Assembly: GCA_964561545.1 (NCBI GenBank)
Contig: CAZLQF010000024.1
Coordinates: 1 to 40,430, forward strand
Direction of reading: 5' to 3'
From: CAZLQF01 sp964561545
GTDB taxonomy: Bacteria; Bacteroidota; Bacteroidia; CAILMK01; CAYYUA01
DNA: 40,430 bases
Shown: one piece after another, positions 33,685 through 40,430 of the stretch
How positions within the stretch are numbered: position 1 is the first letter of the stretch
Layout: the number at the start of each line of letters is the position of its first letter
Notes under the pieces: model-generated
What the model saw: the letters and a program-made list of their open reading frames with translations, nothing else
Database searches by the model: none
What the model was told of the DNA's origin: nothing
Translations under genes and position numbers: made by a program

Positions 33685-34131
33685 ATGACTTCATGCCAAT
33701 TTTTTAAAAAAGTAGCCCACCAATCCCCTGGATATTGGCAAACCATTCAATTAAGGCATGATTTGCTTCGTAGGCCGCTCGGATTGGAATTTACAAAAGA
33801 AGAACTCGAAGCTGAGCAAACGGATGATCACCTTGCCGCCTTTAATCAAGAGCAATTGATCGGCTGCCTGGTAATTTCACCAATAGATGAGCAACAAGTT
33901 AAAATTCGTCAAATGGCAATCCTGGAATCTCATCAAAAGCAAGGCATTGGGAAGCAGCTACTCCATTTTGCCGAAGATCAAATCATCATGAGAGGTTTTT
34001 CCACCATTTATTTACACGCAAGGGAAGCAGCGGTTCCATTTTATCAAAAACAGGGTTACAAAATAGAAGGTGAGCCTTTTATGCAGGTCACCATTCCTCA
34101 CTGGAAAATGACGAAGAAGCTGAAAAGTTAG
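33685..34131 (+). CDS. GNAT-family N-acetyltransferase
   Basis: 148 residues from the ATG at 33685; the open frame continues upstream through tRNA-Ser but that part is not protein-coding. The acetyl-CoA-binding motif A is seen in VKIRQMAILESHQKQGIGKQ (Q-x-x-G-x-G/A type loop), followed by IYLHAREAAVPFYQKQGY, the motif B region with the common tyrosine. The start GLEFTKEELEAEQTDDH and HLAAFNQEQLIGCLVI resemble ElaA-like GNATs. The acceptor substrate is unknown. It begins 32 bp after the tRNA and overlaps the end of the convergent M1 peptidase gene by 4 bp. Confidence 0.85.
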   Translation: MTSCQFFKKVAHQSPGYWQTIQLRHDLLRRPLGLEFTKEELEAEQTDDHLAAFNQEQLIGCLVISPIDEQQVKIRQMAILESHQKQGIGKQLLHFAEDQIIMRGFSTIYLHAREAAVPFYQKQGYKIEGEPFMQVTIPHWKMTKKLKS

Positions 34132-36116
34132 TAAGGATTAATTTTAACCACTTTTTTCTTCGTTTGCTTATTGTTGCAAAAAACGGTCAGGTAATACAAC
34201 CCGGATTCGAATTTCCGGAAGTTAAGCGAGAGCTGCAGATTGTTTATTTCCTTAAATTCATTGTTAAGTTCAATGGTCTTTAAAAGTTTCCCCTGCAAGT
34301 TCCTTAATTCAGCTTTTTGAAAGCCTTGGCATTCATTGCCCAGTTCGAGGATAAGCTGGTCTTTCACAGGATTGGGATAAACCTTCAAAGGCTGAAAGTT
34401 ACTGCCAACTTCCTCCACATTAGACCTTGCCAACAACCATTTTTCGGGATCGAATTTTACCGAATCAACGTCAAAACCGGGATTCAACGTCAATTCCTGG
34501 TGACGTTGATCATGATCGACCTTGATAAGGCTATCCTTGCTTGCTCCTTTCAGATGAAATGGAATTTGCAATTCAAACATATCTACTGATCCATGCGAAG
34601 GATCTTGCTTGATATTTAAAATCATCTTCCCGCTGTTCTGTTGCTTCCATTCCACATCAATTACGGGATGCCCTTGCCCGTAGAACCAATCTTTGAAAAA
34701 TTCAGATAAGTCCTGCTGGCCAACACGCTCAAGGTGTTCCTGCAAATCTTGAGTTCTGGCAAAACCGTAAGTTACTTTCGGGTCATTGATATAATTGCGA
34801 ACGCCATTGAAAAAGGCTGAATCGCCCAGCTTGTAACGAAGCATGTGCAGCAAATAAGCCCCTTTGTTGTAGGAAAGCCGATTATTGAACAAGCGATCAA
34901 CATTGGAAGTATCGTATGCGAAGACAGATCCACCATTAGAGCCAGTGGTAATATCGGCTATTTTTTGCTTTTTCCATCGTTCCCACAGGCGTTCACCTTC
35001 TATAAACGCATAACTCAAGCCAGTCAAGTAAGTAGCAAACCCTTCATTGAGCCATATATCCTGCCAACTTCCCAGGGTTACTTGATTACCAAACCATTGA
35101 TGGGCCAGTTCATGGGCAATCAAACTTTTTTGAAAGCCTCCCATGAAGCTCATAGTCTGGTGCTCCATGCCCCCACCCCATCCAAATTGAGCATGACCAT
35201 AGCCGTCTTTTTTAAAAGGATATGGCCCAAAAAGGTCGTTGAATAGCTTCATGACCTCAAGTGTATAATCCAACTTAGATTGGTTAGTTTCATAATTTTC
35301 AGGGTATAGGTAATTGGTAATTTGAAGCGTATCTCCGGATTTGAGGGGAAGTTGTTGCTCATATACATCATAATTGGTAACGCCAATTGCCACCAAATAA
35401 GGAGCTATGGGATAATGGTGCTCCCAGTGGTAGGTCATCAAGGAATCATAGTTTGTAGAACCTGTCAATGTTCCATTTGATGCTACGCGATAGGTATCCA
35501 GCGTGGTTACATTGATGGCAATAGAATCTATTTTATCATTCAAGGATTGTTTACAAGGCCACCATTCCTTAGCCCCATAAGGTTGCGATAAGGTCCATAG
35601 CTCGGGAACGTTGGCATGCGTTGAAGTGACAAAGGTACCAAAACCCGATTCTGATGGATTGCCCTGGTAAAAAACGGTTAATGAGTCCTTAGCTCCCGCT
35701 TTTAGTTGTCCGGAAAGATCGATGGTCAATACAGCTCCTTCATGAGAATAGGACAACCTGTTTCCATGATGAAGGACTGAGTCAACACGCATTTCGGCAG
35801 CCAAGTCAAATTTGATGGAACCTTGGTAATCCTGCTTAAGCTTAAAATGGGTTTGAATACTTCCCTCAATGTATTGTTCGGCTGGATTAACCTGCCAATT
35901 GCAGCGGTGGTAGTTGACGGTATAATGGTATTTGCCAATATTTTGCGCTTGGTTAAACCGTTGCTTTAAGGCTTTTTGATGTTTAGCACGGTCGCAATGA
36001 TTTTTAGCGCTCAGCATCCTTTGATGCCACCCATCCTGAGTGTAACCTATATTAGAGCTTAAGATACCAACAACCGTAAGCATCCATATTAAAATATGGC
36101 CATAGCAGTACCTCAA
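34128..36116 (-). CDS. M1-family metallopeptidase with T9SS sorting domain
   Basis: 662 residues. After a signal peptide (about 1-26) comes an aminopeptidase-N-like fold with the exopeptidase-type motif WGGGMEHQTM (315-320 region) and the zinc site HELAHQWFGNQ (H335, E336, H339) with the third ligand E358 in WLNEGFATYL, spacing HExxH-x18-E as in the family. The last 85 residues (KVYPNPVKDQLILEL, then ESGLYYLTVF and KKVVKI) are a type A T9SS C-terminal domain, so the protein should be exported by the system whose sortase is encoded at 14-18 kb. The start is TTG at 36116, directly abutting the stop codon of the upstream LysM gene; the first ATG (36083) would leave a signal peptide without a positive N terminus, so TTG is preferred. 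Confidence 0.9.
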   Translation of the reverse strand: MRYCYGHILIWMLTVVGILSSNIGYTQDGWHQRMLSAKNHCDRAKHQKALKQRFNQAQNIGKYHYTVNYHRCNWQVNPAEQYIEGSIQTHFKLKQDYQGSIKFDLAAEMRVDSVLHHGNRLSYSHEGAVLTIDLSGQLKAGAKDSLTVFYQGNPSESGFGTFVTSTHANVPELWTLSQPYGAKEWWPCKQSLNDKIDSIAINVTTLDTYRVASNGTLTGSTNYDSLMTYHWEHHYPIAPYLVAIGVTNYDVYEQQLPLKSGDTLQITNYLYPENYETNQSKLDYTLEVMKLFNDLFGPYPFKKDGYGHAQFGWGGGMEHQTMSFMGGFQKSLIAHELAHQWFGNQVTLGSWQDIWLNEGFATYLTGLSYAFIEGERLWERWKKQKIADITTGSNGGSVFAYDTSNVDRLFNNRLSYNKGAYLLHMLRYKLGDSAFFNGVRNYINDPKVTYGFARTQDLQEHLERVGQQDLSEFFKDWFYGQGHPVIDVEWKQQNSGKMILNIKQDPSHGSVDMFELQIPFHLKGASKDSLIKVDHDQRHQELTLNPGFDVDSVKFDPEKWLLARSNVEEVGSNFQPLKVYPNPVKDQLILELGNECQGFQKAELRNLQGKLLKTIELNNEFKEINNLQLSLNFRKFESGLYYLTVFCNNKQTKKKVVKINPY

Positions 36117-38420
36117 TTATTGCTTTTTTGGTATGTGCAATTTTTGGCCAATGGACAAGTTATTACTTGAAAGCTCATTGGCTGATTTCAGGGTTTCTAC
36201 TTCTAAGTCATATTCCTGTGAGATAGAGAAAAGCGTATCACCTTTTTCTACGGTATGGTATTGTTTTTTATTATTGGCGTTTTGCTTATCCGATGCGGTG
36301 GCCGATTTTTCTTTAGATGCAGTTTTATCTCCATTTTGAGCTGAACTCCCTTCCTGTTGATTGCTTGCTTTTGATACTTTCAACTTTTGGCCAAGGGCAA
36401 GGTTGTTGTTTTCGATGTCATTGATCCGCTTGAGTGTTGAAACAGGAATATTATATTCAGTAGATATAGAATACAGCGTCTCTCCTTTTTTTACTTCATG
36501 GAATACGGGCTTCTCAACTTCAGAATCTTGTTGCCCCTCTTCCACTTTCTTTTCTGGCTCTGAATCAATGGATTGATCTGGTGCTGTCTTCTTGGTTGAT
36601 TGGCTCACCATCAGCTCTTGCCCCTGACTAATGTTGAAATTGGCAAGGTTATTCCATTCCATCAGTTGGTCCATCGGCACTTCATAGTGTTGCGCTATGC
36701 TGTAAAGGGTTTCCCCTTCTTTTACTTGATGGACATTAGCTGAGGTTTTCGATTCATGGAGGTCTTTGGCGTGTTTTTGCTTTTTACCTTGCTTTGCTTT
36801 CGCCTTTAATGTATCACCTCTTTTCCCATTCTTTTGTGCCGATTTTGCCGGAACCTCCTCTTGCTTTTGGGTGGATCTTCCTGAATGCGTACCTTTAATT
36901 TTACCCTGTTGATCACTGCCTACCTTTTGATTTTTATTTTGTTTGGGCTGCTCACCATCTTCTTTGTAATTATTGTGCGCCAATGCGTCTTTTAATATAG
37001 AATCCTTGGGATTTTCTTCCTTCCTATTTACCCGGTTCAGGCTGTCATAATCCACATCCCGAACCTCCGGAGCCGTATAACGCCTTTCTTCTAAGTGAAT
37101 TTTTTCGCCTATGGCCGGTTGCTCCCTTTGTTCATAATCCATTCGGTTCTTCTTGTAGAGGGATTTTAAGTCTTTTTTGTACAATTCCGCTATGTAGGTC
37201 ATGGTCTCACCCCTTTTGACAACATGAAGATTTGGTGCCTGCTTATTCTCCATTTCAATGCCGGACGGACCTTCCGTGGTTGGTAAAGCTTTGCTTTTTT
37301 GGGCCAATTCTTGTACTGCTCTGGTTCGTGGCTTGGTATACCTCCGCTTTCGTAAAAACAATTTGACTCCTTTTTGGGGTTGTTCGTGCTTGCCCCAATC
37401 AAGCCGATTCATTTTATACAAGGATTTTAACTTAATTCCGTATTGATGAGCGACCTCCCACATGGTTTCGCCTTCTTCCACAACATGATAAGCCTTTTGC
37501 GCTTCTTCCGCTTTAGGTTCGAGGTAAAGAACCATTCCCGAATCAAGCTGAGCATCGTGCGCCAGATCATTGTAATAATACAATTGTTGCTTAGGCATCT
37601 TCTGTTGATAGGCGATTTGTTTCAAATTTTGGCCTTCATTAAGTTGAGCAGCCGCCAAACCGTTATGCTCATAACCTTTTTTAGCGGATTGGCCTTCTTT
37701 TTTCTGAGCTTCTTGTTGCTCTGCTGGCTGATTGTCTTCCTGGGCAATGAGGCCCTCTTGCCGATCATCCGAATAAGGTTTGTTGTGAAATTGGTCGTAA
37801 TAATGAAGGTTGTTCTTATCTATCAGGCTTATGAGTAGCCGATCATAATGAGGATTGGTAGCATAGCCGGCATCTTTAAGCCCTTTTGCCCAAGCTTTGT
37901 AATTGGTAGGCTTGAGGTCAAAAAGATCTTCATACCGATAGTTTCCCTTCAGAAAAACCGAGTGATCGTGGTAAGATTTGATAACACTCTCGTAAACCCT
38001 GAAACATTCATCTTCCTCATCATCGTCCAAATACATCTCATCACCGGACCACTCCCCCCTTTTGCATTTTATTCCAAAATGGTTGTTGCCTTCCTTGGCT
38101 AAACGGCTCTTTCCGTAATTAGACTCCAGCATCCCTTGAGCCAAAGTTATACTGGCAGGGATGTTGGTCCGTTTCATTTCTTGAATGGCCAGTTTTTTGT
38201 ATCGAGCGAGGTACCATTCTGGGGTGTATTTTTCAAATCTTTTAGCTTCGGATCGATCAGGTGCAGCATTTATCTCAGATGATTCTCTTTCAAGTGCCGG
38301 CTTTTGAGAAGCCTTAGATCTGGAGGCTTCCTTTTCTGACCCGCAAGCCACCAAGCCTAAGGCAAGAACTATTACGCCAATAAGATTTTTGATGGAATGA
38401 TAACCTTTAAATGGCCCCAT
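36117..38420 (-). CDS. Glucosaminidase lipoprotein with LysM repeats
   Basis: 767 residues. The N terminus is a lipoprotein signal with lipobox LGLVAC (C26). Residues about 66-215 form a GH73-type N-acetylglucosaminidase domain: ASITLAQGMLESNYGKSRLA carries the catalytic Glu (E99), followed by NHFGIKC and the YATNPHYDRLLISLI end. Then come five clear LysM domains (about 310-357, 397-445, 562-606, 639-683, 720-765) and a diverged LysM-like segment (about 251-303), separated by K/Q/E-rich low-complexity linkers. It should bind and cut peptidoglycan from the periplasmic face of a membrane; lipid-anchored, possibly outer membrane. The first two LysM copies contain a seven-residue insertion compared with the last three, so they form a separate sub-type. 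The M1 peptidase gene follows with no gap. Confidence 0.9.
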   Translation of the reverse strand: MGPFKGYHSIKNLIGVIVLALGLVACGSEKEASRSKASQKPALERESSEINAAPDRSEAKRFEKYTPEWYLARYKKLAIQEMKRTNIPASITLAQGMLESNYGKSRLAKEGNNHFGIKCKRGEWSGDEMYLDDDEEDECFRVYESVIKSYHDHSVFLKGNYRYEDLFDLKPTNYKAWAKGLKDAGYATNPHYDRLLISLIDKNNLHYYDQFHNKPYSDDRQEGLIAQEDNQPAEQQEAQKKEGQSAKKGYEHNGLAAAQLNEGQNLKQIAYQQKMPKQQLYYYNDLAHDAQLDSGMVLYLEPKAEEAQKAYHVVEEGETMWEVAHQYGIKLKSLYKMNRLDWGKHEQPQKGVKLFLRKRRYTKPRTRAVQELAQKSKALPTTEGPSGIEMENKQAPNLHVVKRGETMTYIAELYKKDLKSLYKKNRMDYEQREQPAIGEKIHLEERRYTAPEVRDVDYDSLNRVNRKEENPKDSILKDALAHNNYKEDGEQPKQNKNQKVGSDQQGKIKGTHSGRSTQKQEEVPAKSAQKNGKRGDTLKAKAKQGKKQKHAKDLHESKTSANVHQVKEGETLYSIAQHYEVPMDQLMEWNNLANFNISQGQELMVSQSTKKTAPDQSIDSEPEKKVEEGQQDSEVEKPVFHEVKKGETLYSISTEYNIPVSTLKRINDIENNNLALGQKLKVSKASNQQEGSSAQNGDKTASKEKSATASDKQNANNKKQYHTVEKGDTLFSISQEYDLEVETLKSANELSSNNLSIGQKLHIPKKQ

Positions 38421-38658
38421 GGCATATTTTTAATTTTATCAACTCAAAATTACAGGAATATCGCCAATGCTACAACTTTAAACAACACAATTGGCTAAAA
38501 CTATCCAACAAAATTTTCACGCCTTGACCAATAACTATAAGAGAGCGAGATACCAATAGCCATTGGTTAATACATTCAGTTAATATATCCAGCTCCAATT
38601 AAAGTTAAAATTCACATAAATAGAATAACTCAATTCCAACATTTACCCATGAACCCAT

Positions 38659-39972
38659 TCAATTCAATGCCCCGATGAAATGAACGATCAGCCGAAAAGT
38701 ATTCCCCACCTTATTGTAAGTAAGTTCCTCCGGCTTGTCATAGACATCATGGTAATGCGGATAATCTTCCCTTAAATAAAAGAAAAAAGATGGAACGCCA
38801 TTTTTTGAAAAAAAGTAATGATCACTATTGGCGGCCCTTCCCCGTTTTTTGATTTCCGGGAGGTAATTATGTTCTTCGTTAATCGCGGTTAACTGATTGA
38901 ATTCATCCTCAAATACCTTCCCGTTCACCACCATCATTCCATTCTTGCCGTTGCCCATGAGGTCCATATTGAGCATAAGCCGGATTTGATCAAGCGGAAA
39001 AGCAGGTTGGGTTGTGTAAAAGCGGGACCCGATCAAGCCAAGCTCCTCGCCTGTAAAAGCCGCAAATGCAATGGAGTAATCCGGCTGGTTGCCTTCCCGG
39101 CTAAAATGCCGGGCCAACTCTAATAACATACCTATCCCGCTTGCATTATCGTTGGCACCAGGAAAATAAGCATCATTCCCCATTCTTCCTAAGTGATCAT
39201 AGTGGCCTGAAAGCAAAATGTATTGATCAGGATTTTCACTGCCTTTAATATATCCCAAAACATTCTGGGTCGGGTAACTATTGGTATAATCATTTTCAAC
39301 GTTAAGCTCCATGATACTCGGTTCTTCCGGAAAATGTTCCTTTCGGATGGTTAGGACCGGGTACTCCTTCGTTTCCGTGCTCACCGCCCAGGTGAGTTCA
39401 TCATTGGTTAGGTAGGCGATGGCTGCTGCATCCATTTCATTTTGCTGGATACTTTGGAAAGCCTCATCTTTTTCCCATTGCTTAGCAGAATCCTGCTCTA
39501 TAACCACGCACTTGTTAGAAAGGTCTTGTTTGATAAAGCTATCCAGCTTTTGTTGAGAATTTAAAAAGCTACCTTTAAAACGAACAACGCCTAAATAACG
39601 CTCACGGCTGGTTCCTCCTGACTTTGGTTTTACAAGGTAATCTTCGCCTGCCTTAAGTTCAACGCCATCTGCTTTTAACAGCATATCGCCCGGAAATCTA
39701 TTCACCTTGAGACGAAAATCCTGGAAATAACTTTTATTGCCATTCATTTTAAACTGCTTCAGCCCATATTTCTTATATTGATCACGGATGTACCTGGCAG
39801 CCTTCAAATCTCCTTGATTAACGTAACCCCTTCCATGGAGCTGAGGATGGCAGAGCGTATCCACAACTTGCTGGATGTGATTAAGGTTTTGAGCTGATCC
39901 GCCGTTCGTTCCTACGAAGAGCAAAAACCCTAACAAGCAAGTACTTAGCCTCGCTAAGCCCATGGTCTTCAT
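38659..39972 (-). CDS. M28-family zinc peptidase, secreted
   Basis: 437 residues from the ATG at 39972 (MKTMGLARLSTCLLGFLLF, a good signal peptide ending near GGSAQ); the frame is open to 40011 and another ATG lies at 39978. Di-zinc motifs of M28: SGHYDHLG, GANDNASGIGMLLELAR, FTGEELGLIGSRF (catalytic Glu and zinc Glu), LMLNMDLMGNG and SDHYFFSKNGVPSFFFY. A PA-like insert domain (about 95-215) precedes the peptidase part. The likely activity is aminopeptidase, in the periplasm or outside. No T9SS C-terminal domain is visible. It sits 238 bp upstream of the LysM gene on the same strand; no firm evidence for a shared transcript. Confidence 0.9.
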   Translation of the reverse strand: MKTMGLARLSTCLLGFLLFVGTNGGSAQNLNHIQQVVDTLCHPQLHGRGYVNQGDLKAARYIRDQYKKYGLKQFKMNGNKSYFQDFRLKVNRFPGDMLLKADGVELKAGEDYLVKPKSGGTSRERYLGVVRFKGSFLNSQQKLDSFIKQDLSNKCVVIEQDSAKQWEKDEAFQSIQQNEMDAAAIAYLTNDELTWAVSTETKEYPVLTIRKEHFPEEPSIMELNVENDYTNSYPTQNVLGYIKGSENPDQYILLSGHYDHLGRMGNDAYFPGANDNASGIGMLLELARHFSREGNQPDYSIAFAAFTGEELGLIGSRFYTTQPAFPLDQIRLMLNMDLMGNGKNGMMVVNGKVFEDEFNQLTAINEEHNYLPEIKKRGRAANSDHYFFSKNGVPSFFFYLREDYPHYHDVYDKPEELTYNKVGNTFRLIVHFIGALN

Positions 39973-40176
39973 TACCATTTTTAAGTAGCTATTATTAAAA
40001 TATATTAACAAAGGTTTGATTGGTTCTTAATCCCTTTTGCTGGTTTTTATTACCATTACTACCATTATCATCTGAATCGCATCATTAAGGCATAAAATTA
40101 ACCAAAAGCAGTTGATTACAGTTCTTTACAGCCAATAATTTAAGTTATATCTAACAGAAATTGCCTACAAAGATGA

Positions 40177-40428
40177 TTACGCTGGCTTAATCTCGTAATG
40201 ATACTTTTCTATAACCGGATTGGCCAACAATTTATCGCACGCTTTTTTGACCATTTCCGCTGCTTCTTGCTCATCAGTAGCTTCTACCTCAAGATCAAGA
40301 TGTTTACCAATCCTAACATTATCTATTGATTTCAATGATAAGTTGTGCAATCCTGACGTAACGACTTTACCCTGTGGGTCCAACAGTTCATCCAGCGGCA
40401 TTACGTTGATTTCAGCTTTGTACTTCAT
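40177..40428 (-). CDS. purS: Phosphoribosylformylglycinamidine synthase subunit PurS
   Basis: 83 residues, complete, with the ATG two bases inside the right edge. MKYKAEINVMPLDELLDPQGK and VTSGLHNLSLKSIDNVRIGKH match the first strand-helix-strand of PurS. PurS is the small dimeric subunit of the three-part FGAM synthase (PurL, PurQ, PurS) in purine synthesis and carries ammonia between PurQ and PurL. The promoter and any partner genes would lie outside the window or elsewhere; M28 downstream on the same strand is unrelated. Confidence 0.93.
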   Translation of the reverse strand: MKYKAEINVMPLDELLDPQGKVVTSGLHNLSLKSIDNVRIGKHLDLEVEATDEQEAAEMVKKACDKLLANPVIEKYHYEIKPA

Positions 40429-40430
40429 AA

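Noticed and set aside
34845..35246. 133-residue plus-strand frame inside the M1 peptidase gene
   Set aside because: Shadow frame; the minus-strand protein has the full zinc site here.
37443..37838. 131-residue frame antisense to the LysM/glucosaminidase gene
   Set aside because: It is the shadow of a real gene whose domains are unmistakable; the hydrophobic look results from reading Lys/Gln/Glu-rich codons backwards.
1..40430. Search for mobile elements, prophage, CRISPR, toxin-antitoxin or defence genes
   Set aside because: No transposase, integrase, direct-repeat array, Cas-like or recognised toxin-antitoxin protein was seen; both tRNAs lack signs of integration such as a duplicated 3' end nearby.

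Overview
The window looks like chromosomal DNA of a gliding or surface-moving Bacteroidota, most likely order Cytophagales (inference). The evidence is type IX secretion and gliding genes (porU, porV, a porP/sprF-type gene, gldJ), a secreted protease with a T9SS sorting domain, a fused ccoN-ccoO cbb3 oxidase gene, AT-rich spacers, genes without obvious Shine-Dalgarno sites, and several Bacteroidota-type -7 boxes (TAnnTTTG). I see no IS element, integrase, prophage or CRISPR array. Both tRNAs sit among ordinary genes.

Layout, left to right. (1) 0.4-4.5 kb: a GreA-like C-terminal-domain protein, an LPS-type family 2 glycosyltransferase, then on the minus strand a SAM hydroxide adenosyltransferase followed by sbcD, with tRNA-Thr(CGU) just upstream. 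(2) 4.7-9.9 kb: a Crp/Fnr-family regulator, a 1.2-kb gene-poor stretch holding a strong orphan terminator that may mark a small RNA, then dsbD (with a duplicated N-terminal domain) and gmhA. (3) 10-12.4 kb: a mitochondrial-type citrate synthase and an MBL-fold hydrolase. (4) 12.4-21.7 kb: the T9SS block, with porU-porV-ispF on the minus strand and a divergent set porP/sprF-like, gldJ and a PorT-type barrel gene on the plus strand. (5) 21.7-31 kb: a cbb3 oxidase cluster (ccoI, ccoS, ccoNO fusion, ccoQ-like, ccoP, ccoG, ccoH, SafE/DsbD_2-type protein) preceded by an FNR-like palindrome. (6) 31.5-33.1 kb: a small cytochrome-b-like membrane protein divergent from ctaA (heme A synthase). (7) 33.5-40.4 kb: tRNA-Ser(CGA), a GNAT acetyltransferase, then on the minus strand an M28 peptidase, a glucosaminidase with LysM repeats, an M1 peptidase carrying a T9SS sorting domain, and purS at the right edge.

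How the parts fit: porU/porV make the cell-surface sortase complex that would cleave and anchor proteins such as the M1 peptidase at 34.1-36.1 kb. The cco cluster builds and copper-loads a high-affinity terminal oxidase, with ccoI and the SafE-like protein as metal handlers and ccoG/ccoH as assembly factors. ctaA implies a second, heme-a oxidase encoded elsewhere. The FNR-like operator before ccoI together with a Crp/Fnr gene in the same window suggests oxygen or redox control, but that link is inferred.

Most of the window is recognisable core and lineage-typical content. The least explained items are the orphan terminator/possible sRNA near 5.7-5.8 kb, the short ORF overlapping the dsbD start, the palindrome before the cbb3 cluster and the unusual domain order of CcoP. 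I did not find a clearly new multi-gene system.
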